Shown piece by piece: positions 1 to 7,198 of a stretch of DNA of 19,734 bases. This stretch comes from Peptococcaceae bacterium BRH_c23 (GTDB lineage Bacteria; Bacillota_B; Desulfitobacteriia; Desulfitobacteriales; Desulfitobacteriaceae), in the NCBI GenBank assembly GCA_000961805.1, contig LADV01000021.1, positions 1-19,734 on the forward strand. The letters run 5' to 3'. The translations under genes were made by a program, and so were the position numbers. Below the pieces are notes generated by a model. It ran no database searches and was not told the DNA's origin. It saw only the letters and a program-made list of their open reading frames with translations. Every line of letters starts with the position of its first letter. Within the stretch, counting starts at the first letter, position 1.

Positions 1-339
1 TAAAATAAGAAAGCGATTATTGTTTAAAACATGGGGTAAATATCGTTTGCGTTCTTCTGGGTTCCAGTCGATAAATGTATCCCTCACCCCAAGCCTATAT
101 GAAGCCTGGTTATAACTGATGGCAGCAATAGGGCGTTCATTAAACTACACAAGGTACTTTACTCGTGGTCCAATCGTTTTTTTATAACCCAGATAATGAT
201 ATGATTCTACGAGATGGTTCCAGAGCGCTTCCAGCTCTGTGCGACTGACAAGTTCAATTTTTAGCGAGGTTATTATCTCAAGTATTTCTTCTACCAAGGG
301 TCTATCATCGATAAAATAAAGAACGTTTTTTGGTTTCAT
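1..339 (-). pseudogene. DUF4338/DruA-like protein, N-terminal part, broken by an in-frame TAG and cut by the window edge
   Basis: Reading the minus strand from ATG at 339 gives 64 codons, a TAG at 147-145, then 48 more open codons in the same frame to position 1. The parts before the stop (LWNHLVESYHYLGYKKTIGP, then KYLV) and after it (FNERPIAAISYNQ, YRLGVRDTFIDW, NNNRFLIL) together read as the conserved start of the DUF4338 family, which contains DruA of the Druantia system and many stand-alone, mobile-element-like copies. The stop sits where relatives carry an aromatic residue (KYLV-Y), so a single change to TAG probably killed the gene. AAAGGA lies nine bases before the ATG. No other Druantia gene is visible. 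The family call comes from recalled motifs, and the rest of the gene lies outside the window. Confidence 0.7.
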
Positions 340-389
340 GACAACTAATCCTTTCAGTTTTGAGGACAGAGTTATCCCTTTTATGTGTT

Positions 390-418
390 ATTATAACCCA
401 CCGAGTCCTCACTACTAA
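390..418 (-). promoter_or_regulatory. Possible promoter of the DUF4338-like gene
   Basis: On the minus strand a perfect TATAAT (395-390) lies about 50 bases before the ATG at 339. A poor -35 match (TTAGTA, 418-413) sits 17 bases further upstream. The -10 box is good and the -35 box weak, so this is tentative. The region also carries an inverted pair GAGGAC (362-367) and GTCCTC (405-410). Confidence 0.3.
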
Positions 419-480
419 ATGTAGCACATGAAATCCGTTTTGTCTATAATTTTAATTCACGCTGTAGTACTAGGGACTAT

Positions 481-768
481 TCCATTAATGCAAAGTTGGT
501 AGCGCTATTAAGGGGTCGTTTAAGCGCACTTGGTATAAAAGTAGTAGCAGCGGAGGAATATGCGGCCCCTAATGTTATAACCTTTGAACTTACAAGACAT
601 CTCAGTTCTGAGGTGGTGGGAAAGAGACTGGAAAAGGAGGGCTATTATCTAAGCTATCGAAGCTCCTATCTGCTCAAGCGAAATTGGCTTCAGATTTGCT
701 TGATGGGAGAGTATGATCAGAGGGTGATTGATGCCTTCCCGCCAATTTTAGCTTCTTGCTTGGCATAG
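481..768 (+). pseudogene. C-terminal remnant of a class-V PLP aminotransferase
   Basis: The open frame gives about 95 residues that resemble the C-terminal small domain of class-V aminotransferases (the 2-aminoethylphosphonate/alanine-glyoxylate type): an LRGRLSALGIKV helix, AAPNVITFEL, a VGKRLEKEGYYLSYRS stretch, then LLKRNWLQICLMGEY. The large PLP domain with its lysine is absent. The frame stays open back to 397, but the residues from about 397 to 480 do not look like the family, and no in-frame ATG or ribosome binding site precedes the similarity; TTG at 496 is the first possible start and has no Shine-Dalgarno. It is best read as a 5'-deleted gene, perhaps cut by the same event that brought in the neighbouring DUF4338-like element. 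Confidence 0.55.
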
Positions 769-921
769 GTTAAGCGGTTATGCTATATGGCAAAGAGTAA
801 AGTGCTGTCAAATTTGGCACTCTATAAATCAGCATTCTTTTATTACTACTCTTTAATTTCGATCAAAATCATGGTATTATGCATAATAAAAGAATTCTTA
901 GTAACTATTAAAATGCGCGAC

Positions 922-949
922 AAGGCCATAGACAAAGTGCTATGGCCTT
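922..949 (+). terminator. Perfect 10-bp hairpin upstream of purL
   Basis: AAGGCCATAG (922-931) and CTATGGCCTT (940-949) are exact inverted copies around an 8-base loop. The tail that follows (ATACATATTTT) is only partly T-rich. It could be a weak terminator for decayed DNA upstream or a structure in the purL leader, which would begin about 85 bases before the purL start. No purine riboswitch or PurBox pair was recognised around it. Confidence 0.4.
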
Positions 950-1033
950 ATACATATTTTAAGGACGCGAAGGGTTATTGGTAACTTTCAGAATGCAGAT
1001 AAGCATGGGAATAAGTAACTTATGGAGGCTGAT

Positions 1034-4000
1034 ATGGGATCACAAGCTGTAAAACGAATTTACGTGGAAAAAAAGCCGGGGTATGATATTGAAGCCCAGG
1101 GTATCTACAGCGACCTAATAGAAAATTTAGGAATCACAGGGTTGCAAGGCTTAAGAGTGATTAACCGCTATGATATTTCAGGAATTACGGAAGAGGAGTA
1201 TGCCAAGTCCCGCCCGATTATTTTTGCCGAGCCTCCCCTAGATTTGGTGTATGACGAAAATTTCGAAGTTCCCCCTCAAGACCGAGTTTTTGCTATAGAA
1301 TATCTGCCCGGTCAGTATGATCAGCGGGCAGATTCTGCTGCCCAGTGTGTCCAAATCCTAACTCAGAAAGAGCGGCCTATTATTGCTTTGGCAAAGCTTA
1401 TCGTTTTAATGGGTCAATTATCCGAACAAGATTTCCAGAAAATTAAGGATTATTGCATTAACCCTGTTGAATCACGGGAAGCCGCTCTAGAAAAACCTGA
1501 GAGTTTAGACTTTGAACCTGTGATTCCAGCAGATGTTGAAATTATTGCTGGCTTTTCAGAGAAGACGCCTACTGAATTAAGATCGTTCTTTCAAAAAGCC
1601 GGTTTAGCGATGAGCTATGAGGATTTAGCATTTTGTCAGGGCTATTTTCGGGATACCGAAAAACGAAATCCGACGATCACAGAGATCCGAGTGATTGACA
1701 CTTATTGGTCGGATCACTGTCGGCATACGACGTTTAATACCAAGATTGAAGAGGTTTCTTTTTCAGAGGGGGATTTTGCTGAGCCACTGAACACGGCTTA
1801 TCAGGAATATCTCACATCACGGGGTTATGTCTATGGAGAAAACACATCAAATAGAGATGTCAGCCTCATGGACATAGGCGTCTTGGCGATGAAAGAGTTG
1901 AAGAAGAGAGGTCAATTACCCGACCTCGATGAATCCGATGAGATTAATGCCTGTAGTATTGTTGTGAATGTAGAGATTAACGGCCAAACTGAAGAATGGC
2001 TAGTGATGTTTAAAAATGAGACCCATAACCATCCTACGGAAATCGAACCCTTCGGTGGGGCGGCCACCTGTTTAGGGGGTGCCATTCGAGATCCCTTGTC
2101 AGGTCGTACCTATGTTTACCAAGCCATGCGTGTGACAGGAAGTGGTGATCCAAGGGCCAAGTTAGAGGATACTCTACCCGGAAAATTACCTCAGAGAAAG
2201 ATCACAAGGGGTGCAGCCTTTGGTTATAGTTCCTATGGAAATCAAATTGGCCTGGCTACAGGGCAAGTAACGGAAGTCTATGATGAAGGCTTTGTAGCCA
2301 AACGCATGGAAATTGGAGCAGTGATCGCGGCAGCTCCTCGCAAAAACGTTGTACGCGAAGTCCCTGAACCGGGAGATATTGTGGTACTTGTCGGCGGGAG
2401 AACGGGTAGGGACGGGTGTGGTGGTGCAACTGGATCTTCTAAAGAGCACACCACAGAGTCTCTACTAACCTGTGGTGCGGAAGTACAAAAAGGAAATCCA
2501 CCCACAGAACGGAAAATTCAAAGACTTTTCCGTAATCCAAACGTAAGTACACTGATCAAACGCTGCAACGATTTTGGTGCAGGCGGGGTATCAGTTGCTA
2601 TCGGAGAATTAACGGATGGCTTAGAAATAAACTTAGATGCAGTTCCCAAAAAATACGAAGGTCTTGATGGAACAGAACTTGCGATCTCTGAATCTCAGGA
2701 GCGCATGGCAGTTGTTATTCGTGCTCATGATTTTGAGACTTTCGCCAAATATGCTGATGAGGAAAACTTGGAAGCAACGTTAGTGGCTAGGGTTAGTGCC
2801 AATCCTAGACTGACAATGTCTTGGCGAGGGCAGACAATTGTTGATCTCAGCCGAGAGTTTCTCAATACCAATGGGGTTAAGCAGACGATGAAAGTCGAGG
2901 TCACTCTGCCTGAGACTGGTCGAGACTACTTTAGTAAGCTGCCAGAAGCAGTGGAACAAAAAATAGCTGAAGAAAATCTAGAAAACAAAACGAGCGAAAG
3001 CCCCTTATTAAAAGAGGCTTGGCTGGCTAATCTAGCTGACTTAAACGTCTGTAGCCAAAAGGGGTTAGTGGAGAGGTTTGACAGTACGATCGGAATGTCT
3101 TCCGTTCTGATGCCCCTAGGTGGTAAATATCAGGTCACTCCAGCTGAAGGTATGGTGGCAAAGCTCCCGGTTTTATCAGGAGAAACGAATACGGCGACCA
3201 TGATGACCTATGGCTATAATCCGCAATTAGCCACGTGGAGTCCATTTCATGGTGCCTTATATGCCGTTGTTGATGCGGTAACTAAGACAGTGGCCCTAGG
3301 TGGGGATTATCGCCAGGTTAGACTTACCCTACAGGAGTATTTCGAACGATTAGGAACTGACCCACAAAAATGGGGAAAACCCTTTAGTGCTTTGTTAGGG
3401 GCTTTTTATGCTCAGAAAAAACTGGGCATTCCAGCGATAGGTGGGAAAGACAGCATGTCTGGAACATTCATGGATCTGCACGTCCCTCCGACCTTGGTTG
3501 CCTTTGCAGTCAATCTGATCGAGGCGGATAAGGTTGTTTCCCAGGAGTTTAAAAAGTCCAGCAGTCAGGTTGTCTTAGTCAAAGCCATTCGGGATGACCA
3601 TGAAGTTCCAAATTTTGAACAGCTAAGCAAAAACTATACTAAAATTAACGAGTTAATCCATTCCGGTTGCGTCCTAGCATCCTATACCGTAAGGATGGGA
3701 GGATTGGCAGCAGCTCTGAGTAAAATGTCGTTTGGCAATCGGATCGGGATGACCTTTAATAGTCCGATAGACATTAATAGTCTATTTTCGGTTGATTATG
3801 GTTCAATAGTCTTGGAAATAGCTGAAACGGTCGATTTAGCAGAGGAATTCGGCGATGTAGTATATCAGCTGCTGGGAGTTACCCAGGAAAAACCGGTTAT
3901 TTCAGTTAATGGCGTCGAAGTAGAGCTGGATGATGCTTTACAGGCTTGGAAAAAGCCCCTGGAAAAAGTCTTTCCGACTGAAACGGAAAAGGTTGCTGAA

Positions 4001-4858
4001 CCACAAAAAGTGAGCTACAACTTGAGGAATACTCAGGCACCGTCCACTAAAGTGGCTAAACCAAGAATCTTTATTCCAGTTTTTCCAGGTACTAATTGTG
4101 AATACGATTCGGCGAAAGCCTTTGAGAAAGCCGGCGGGCTGGTTGAAACTTTGGTGATTAGAAACCTGACGGCTACAGATGTAGAAGAATCTATCCAAGA
4201 GATGGTTAAGAAGATAAAACAGGCTCAAATCGTCATGCTTCCAGGAGGCTTCAGTGCCGGGGATGAACCAGACGGTTCGGGTAAATTCATTGCTACCATG
4301 TTCCGGAACCCCAGGATTAACGAAGCGGTGGCGGAACTTATGCAGCAACGGGATGGGTTGATGCTCGGAATTTGTAATGGATTTCAAGCGTTAATTAAAC
4401 TCGGTCTCGTTCCCAACGGTGAAATTATTGATTTAACGGAGGATTCTCCCACCCTCACGTATAACAAAATCGGACGTCACGTTTCCTGTATGGTCGAAAC
4501 CAAAGTCGTTTCCGTCTTATCCCCTTGGTTTAGCGGGGTGAAACTGGGGGACATTCATACCGTACCCATCTCACACGGAGAAGGACGGTTCGTGGCAAAT
4601 CAAGCTGTGATTCAATCGTTGATTGCTAAGGGGCAGATTGCTACTCAATATGTCGATCTCGACGGTCAACCGAGCAATGATGTTATTTATACGCCCAATG
4701 GTGCTTACGAAGCGATCGAAGGAATTACCAGCCCTGATGGACGTATTTTAGGTAAAATGGCCCATTCTGAAAGGTCTGGTCTAGATATAGCCAAAAATGT
4801 CCCAGGGGATAAGTATCAACCGATTTTTACTGGCGGAGTTAATTATTTCAGAGGTTAA
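1034..4858 (+). CDS. purL: Phosphoribosylformylglycinamidine synthase, single-chain form
   Basis: This enzyme catalyses the fourth step of purine synthesis: FGAR + ATP + glutamine to FGAM. It is cytoplasmic, about 1274 residues, and has synthase and glutaminase fused in one chain. Visible motifs: DTYWSDHCRH around residue 228, NETHNHPTEIEPFGG from residue 328, and a glutaminase from about residue 1010 with PGGFSAGDEPDG, nucleophile Cys1114 in LGICNGFQAL, SHGEGRF (His1181), and the His1244/Glu1246 pair in MAHSERS. The triad is complete and spaced as in the E. coli enzyme. The start is placed at ATG 1034 because GGAGG (1024-1028) sits five bases before it; an ATG at 1022 overlaps that ribosome binding site and would add only four residues. 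No other pur gene is in the window, so purL stands alone here. Confidence 0.97.
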   Translation: MGSQAVKRIYVEKKPGYDIEAQGIYSDLIENLGITGLQGLRVINRYDISGITEEEYAKSRPIIFAEPPLDLVYDENFEVPPQDRVFAIEYLPGQYDQRADSAAQCVQILTQKERPIIALAKLIVLMGQLSEQDFQKIKDYCINPVESREAALEKPESLDFEPVIPADVEIIAGFSEKTPTELRSFFQKAGLAMSYEDLAFCQGYFRDTEKRNPTITEIRVIDTYWSDHCRHTTFNTKIEEVSFSEGDFAEPLNTAYQEYLTSRGYVYGENTSNRDVSLMDIGVLAMKELKKRGQLPDLDESDEINACSIVVNVEINGQTEEWLVMFKNETHNHPTEIEPFGGAATCLGGAIRDPLSGRTYVYQAMRVTGSGDPRAKLEDTLPGKLPQRKITRGAAFGYSSYGNQIGLATGQVTEVYDEGFVAKRMEIGAVIAAAPRKNVVREVPEPGDIVVLVGGRTGRDGCGGATGSSKEHTTESLLTCGAEVQKGNPPTERKIQRLFRNPNVSTLIKRCNDFGAGGVSVAIGELTDGLEINLDAVPKKYEGLDGTELAISESQERMAVVIRAHDFETFAKYADEENLEATLVARVSANPRLTMSWRGQTIVDLSREFLNTNGVKQTMKVEVTLPETGRDYFSKLPEAVEQKIAEENLENKTSESPLLKEAWLANLADLNVCSQKGLVERFDSTIGMSSVLMPLGGKYQVTPAEGMVAKLPVLSGETNTATMMTYGYNPQLATWSPFHGALYAVVDAVTKTVALGGDYRQVRLTLQEYFERLGTDPQKWGKPFSALLGAFYAQKKLGIPAIGGKDSMSGTFMDLHVPPTLVAFAVNLIEADKVVSQEFKKSSSQVVLVKAIRDDHEVPNFEQLSKNYTKINELIHSGCVLASYTVRMGGLAAALSKMSFGNRIGMTFNSPIDINSLFSVDYGSIVLEIAETVDLAEEFGDVVYQLLGVTQEKPVISVNGVEVELDDALQAWKKPLEKVFPTETEKVAEPQKVSYNLRNTQAPSTKVAKPRIFIPVFPGTNCEYDSAKAFEKAGGLVETLVIRNLTATDVEESIQEMVKKIKQAQIVMLPGGFSAGDEPDGSGKFIATMFRNPRINEAVAELMQQRDGLMLGICNGFQALIKLGLVPNGEIIDLTEDSPTLTYNKIGRHVSCMVETKVVSVLSPWFSGVKLGDIHTVPISHGEGRFVANQAVIQSLIAKGQIATQYVDLDGQPSNDVIYTPNGAYEAIEGITSPDGRILGKMAHSERSGLDIAKNVPGDKYQPIFTGGVNYFRG

Positions 4859-4955
4859 ATACCGGAGTACTCGCGCCTTGCGCAGGTCTTTGTTTGCAGG
4901 GTTTTGGAAGTGCTTGTCGAATTCTAAATCCAAGAGGATTTTTATCCATATTAAA

Positions 4956-5022
4956 AACTCCCACTTCTCAAAGTGAGAGTTCATGATCTGCTGCGGTGGA
5001 GGGATTTTAGCTTCAACTAAAA
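4956..5022. repeat. Degenerate interspersed repeat, locus A (after purL)
   Basis: A hairpin with one mismatch (AACTCCCACTT, 4956-4966; AAGTGAGAGTT, 4971-4981) is followed by TCTGCT (4987-4992) and CGGTGG (4994-4999). A small hairpin TTTTAG/CTAAAA (5005-5010, 5017-5022) lies just after. The order CCACTT, AAGTGAGA, TCTGCT, CGGTGG recurs at 6642-6683 with similar spacing (26 against 29 bases from CCACTT to TCTGCT). No T-run follows, so it is not a good terminator for purL. Confidence 0.5.
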
Positions 5023-5055
5023 CGAGTTAACGACTAGAAATAGGAGATGAATTTC

Positions 5056-5367
5056 TTGAACACTAACTTTGAAAGCGCTATTGTAACAGAACAAGGAAAA
5101 AGTATTGCCGTTGTTTCCGTCCAGCCCACGGTATTCCAAAATTCGTTTAATGCCTCTATGGTTATCAAAGGATTGCTACCTGTCTTTAAAGGAATGCCAA
5201 TTGTTCTCATGACCTTGGACCCCCAGGGAGCACCTGCTTATTTTGGCAGAGCGGACCTTATTCTCATCCTCGAAAATGTTAATATTAAAGAAGCTGCTTG
5301 GAAGCAAATAACTGCCGATATAGATTTAACGAATTCTTGCCCGATGAAAGAATCGGAAGAATCATAA
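5056..5367 (+). CDS. Small conserved-looking hypothetical protein upstream of dinB
   Basis: I do not recognise the family. The product is 103 residues if TTG 5056 is the start. GGAG (5043-5046) sits nine bases before that TTG, whereas the ATG at 5047 directly abuts the ribosome binding site and is unlikely to be used. No signal peptide or clear membrane helix is seen. The chain alternates hydrophobic strands (SAIVTEQGKSIAVVSVQPTV; GMPIVLMTLDPQG; ADLILILENV) and looks like a compact alpha/beta cytoplasmic protein. It ends 21 bases before dinB on the same strand, so the two are probably co-transcribed. This hints at a DNA-damage-related role, but that is inference from position only. Confidence 0.7.
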   Translation: MNTNFESAIVTEQGKSIAVVSVQPTVFQNSFNASMVIKGLLPVFKGMPIVLMTLDPQGAPAYFGRADLILILENVNIKEAAWKQITADIDLTNSCPMKESEES

Positions 5368-5388
5368 ACACCTAGGGTTGAGGGAAAA

Positions 5389-6555
5389 ATGGACGTTTGG
5401 GCGAACTACCGCAAAATAGTACATGTAGATATGGATGCGTTCTATGCCTCTGTCGAGCAGCGCGATGATCATTGCTTACTGGGTAAACCTGTTGTGGTGG
5501 GAGGCAGACTTAACAGTCGGGGTGTGGTTTCTGCTGCATCTTATGAAGCGCGCAAATTTGGAATACACTCAGCAATGCCTCTGGCAGAGGCTGCCCGACG
5601 CTGTCCGTTTGCCGTTTTTTTACCAGTAAACGGAGAAAAATATCGAGAAGTATCCTTGCAAATTCGACAAATATTCTTGACGTATACTCCTATGGTGGAA
5701 CCGCTATCTCTGGATGAAGCCTTTTTGGACGTTACAGGTTCTACAAGCTTATTTGGTCCTGCCGATACAATTGCTTTAACTATTAAACAGCGTATCCAGC
5801 AGGAACTAAACTTAACAGCTTCAGTTGGCTTAGCCTGTAATAAGTTTTTGGCAAAGCTGGCCTCAGACTTGAAAAAACCTGATGGTTTCGTGGTTGTTCG
5901 ACCAGATAGGATTCAAGAGTTTCTTGACCCACTGCCAGTGGAACGGATCTGGGGAGTCGGAGAAAAGACTGCGGAGCAATTGCACTCTTATAATGTCAAA
6001 ACAGTAAGGGATTTGCGTCGCTTGGAGTTGGGAAACTTAACCAGGCTGTTTGGAACTTCGGGAAGTCAACTTTATCACTTGGCCAAAGGGATTGACGATC
6101 GACCCGTGGAAAGCGACAGGGTGGTTAAATCCATCGGTCGAGAGACTACGTTTGCTGCAGATATTGCCGATATCGAGGTGTTGGAGACGACTTTGCTAGA
6201 CTTGGCCGTTGATGTTGGTCGGAGCTTGCGTAAAGAGAATCTCAGAGGTAAAACGATCACCTTGAAAGTCAGATACGACGATTTTCGTACCTTAACTCGT
6301 TCTCGTACCTTACCGCGGGCTACGGATCTTGAAGACGTGATTTATCAAGAAGCCTGCAGCCTTTTAAGAGAGGTATCGCTTAAACAACCCCTCAGGTTAA
6401 TTGGCGTGACCCTGCATAACCTGACTGATCAGATTGAAAACCAATTATCTTTGTTTGAAGAGTCCCAACAGGAACGTGAAAATCTCACTAAAGTTCTTGA
6501 TTTAGTGAAAGAGAAATACGGCGAGAAGATTATTACCAGGGCTCGACTCCTGTGA
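5389..6555 (+). CDS. dinB: DNA polymerase IV (Y-family translesion polymerase)
   Basis: A low-fidelity polymerase that copies past damaged template bases. The 388-residue chain has typical DinB length and order: HVDMDAFYASVEQ with catalytic Asp14 and likely steric-gate Tyr19, SAASYEARKFGI in the fingers, LSLDEAFLD with the second metal-binding pair Asp109/Glu110, a helix-hairpin-helix thumb (LPVERIWGVGEKTAEQLHSY), and a little-finger domain. Near the C-terminus QLSLF (352-356) is a good sliding-clamp binding motif. GAGGG lies four bases before the ATG. It follows the small gene ending at 5367 and is closed by a strong terminator at 6574-6613. No LexA or DinR box was recognised upstream. Confidence 0.96.
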   Translation: MDVWANYRKIVHVDMDAFYASVEQRDDHCLLGKPVVVGGRLNSRGVVSAASYEARKFGIHSAMPLAEAARRCPFAVFLPVNGEKYREVSLQIRQIFLTYTPMVEPLSLDEAFLDVTGSTSLFGPADTIALTIKQRIQQELNLTASVGLACNKFLAKLASDLKKPDGFVVVRPDRIQEFLDPLPVERIWGVGEKTAEQLHSYNVKTVRDLRRLELGNLTRLFGTSGSQLYHLAKGIDDRPVESDRVVKSIGRETTFAADIADIEVLETTLLDLAVDVGRSLRKENLRGKTITLKVRYDDFRTLTRSRTLPRATDLEDVIYQEACSLLREVSLKQPLRLIGVTLHNLTDQIENQLSLFEESQQERENLTKVLDLVKEKYGEKIITRARLL

Positions 6556-6573
6556 CTACTGTGTAAAACATGT

Positions 6574-6613
6574 ATAGGCAATCTGCTTTAAGTAATGCAG
6601 ATTGCCTATTTTT
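6574..6613 (+). terminator. Rho-independent terminator after dinB
   Basis: A perfect 13-bp stem (ATAGGCAATCTGC, 6574-6586, with its exact complement at 6597-6609) and a 10-base loop run directly into five Ts (6609-6613). It ends the transcription unit 5056-6555. Confidence 0.92.
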
Positions 6614-6641
6614 AAAAAGAAGATTTTTCCAATCGTCAGAC

Positions 6642-6847
6642 CCACTTCAAGTGAGACTAGTTCCCAGTACTCTGCTTCGGTGGGGATAGACTCTCCCTTC
6701 GCTGCGAAGTGTACCTTTTGAGAATAGGCGGCTCGGTGAAACCAATCCTCAGCGCGATCGTATTCGTTAAGGGCCGTGCGCTTCGGCGATACTCTATCCT
6801 ACGCTGGTAAGCCATTTCTTTAGGGATCGCGGCTTCGGCGATACTCT
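6642..6847. repeat. Degenerate interspersed repeat, locus B (after dinB), the longest copy
   Basis: This copy joins blocks found separately elsewhere. 6642-6683 matches locus A (CCACTT, AAGTGAGA, TCTGCT, CGGTGG). 6698-6724 matches 17823-17849 of locus D at 22 of 27 positions by hand. 6734-6779 matches 14945-14990 of locus C at 36 of 46 positions without gaps. It ends in the 16-base direct repeat at 6780-6795 and 6832-6847. It lies just downstream of the dinB terminator. Confidence 0.65.
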
Positions 6848-6929
6848 CCACTGGAGACTATCGTCAACGGAAGCTTTCGTCACCGAAGACTCGATGTTCT
6901 GCATAAGTCGCACGAGTTCACTTAAAGGG

Positions 6930-6956
6930 CTGTTATCTATTGCAAATAGATAACAG
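6930..6956. repeat. Perfect 12-bp hairpin with a 3-base loop
   Basis: CTGTTATCTATT (6930-6941) and AATAGATAACAG (6945-6956) are exact inverted copies around GCA. No T-run follows on either strand, so it is not a standard terminator. An outer pair TCGCAC (6908-6913) and GTGCGA (6956-6961) could extend the structure. It lies about 240 bases before the start at 7199. Confidence 0.6.
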
Positions 6957-7198
6957 TGCGAAATATGTAGAAAGATGTCGGTAATTTCCTTGTCAGTAAA
7001 CACAGTTATTATGCGTCTATAGCTAAGTAGGAAATAGAATAGAATGGTGGAATGGAATGGAAAGTGAATTAACAATCCATGAGCCAAGAGACAAGCAAAA
7101 AATTATAAAACCAGGTTGGGAGCGTGATATGGGTAGATTTTAAGAGGTGCAGCGTACTTAATGAAAAAAAGATAGAAGAGAGGAAGGTAGATAATATT

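Larger units (their letters stand above)
6614..7198. other. Gene-free stretch between dinB and the YcdB/YcdC gene
   Basis: About 585 bases hold no convincing gene. Short minus-strand frames at 6657-6851 and 6794-7087 lack ribosome binding sites and family likeness. The left part is repeat locus B. A 16-base direct repeat (GCTTCGGCGATACTCT) occurs at 6780-6795 and 6832-6847. A perfect hairpin lies at 6930-6956. A purine-rich, pentamer-like tract (repeated AATAG/GGAAT units) lies at 7031-7064. No convincing promoter was found. Confidence 0.6.

Noticed and set aside
145..147. TAG in the DUF4338-like gene read as pyrrolysine
   Set aside because: Some related genera carry pyrrolysine genes, but the codon sits where relatives have an ordinary aromatic residue, the family is not known to use pyrrolysine, and no pyl genes are visible.
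809..824. AGTGC/GCACT inverted pair as a CIRCE heat-shock operator
   Set aside because: The order is reversed relative to CIRCE (TTAGCACTC-N9-GAGTGCTAA) and the arms are only five bases.
787..984. 65-codon plus-strand ORF before purL
   Set aside because: No ribosome binding site, low-complexity aromatic/isoleucine-rich product, and it runs through the 922-949 hairpin.
4781..4984. 67-codon minus-strand ORF over the purL end and repeat locus A
   Set aside because: It overlaps purL antisense and repeat sequence and has no family likeness.
6794..7087. 97-codon minus-strand ORF in the dinB/YcdB gap
   Set aside because: TTG start without a ribosome binding site, and it reads through the direct repeat and the perfect hairpin, so it is probably a chance frame in repeat DNA.
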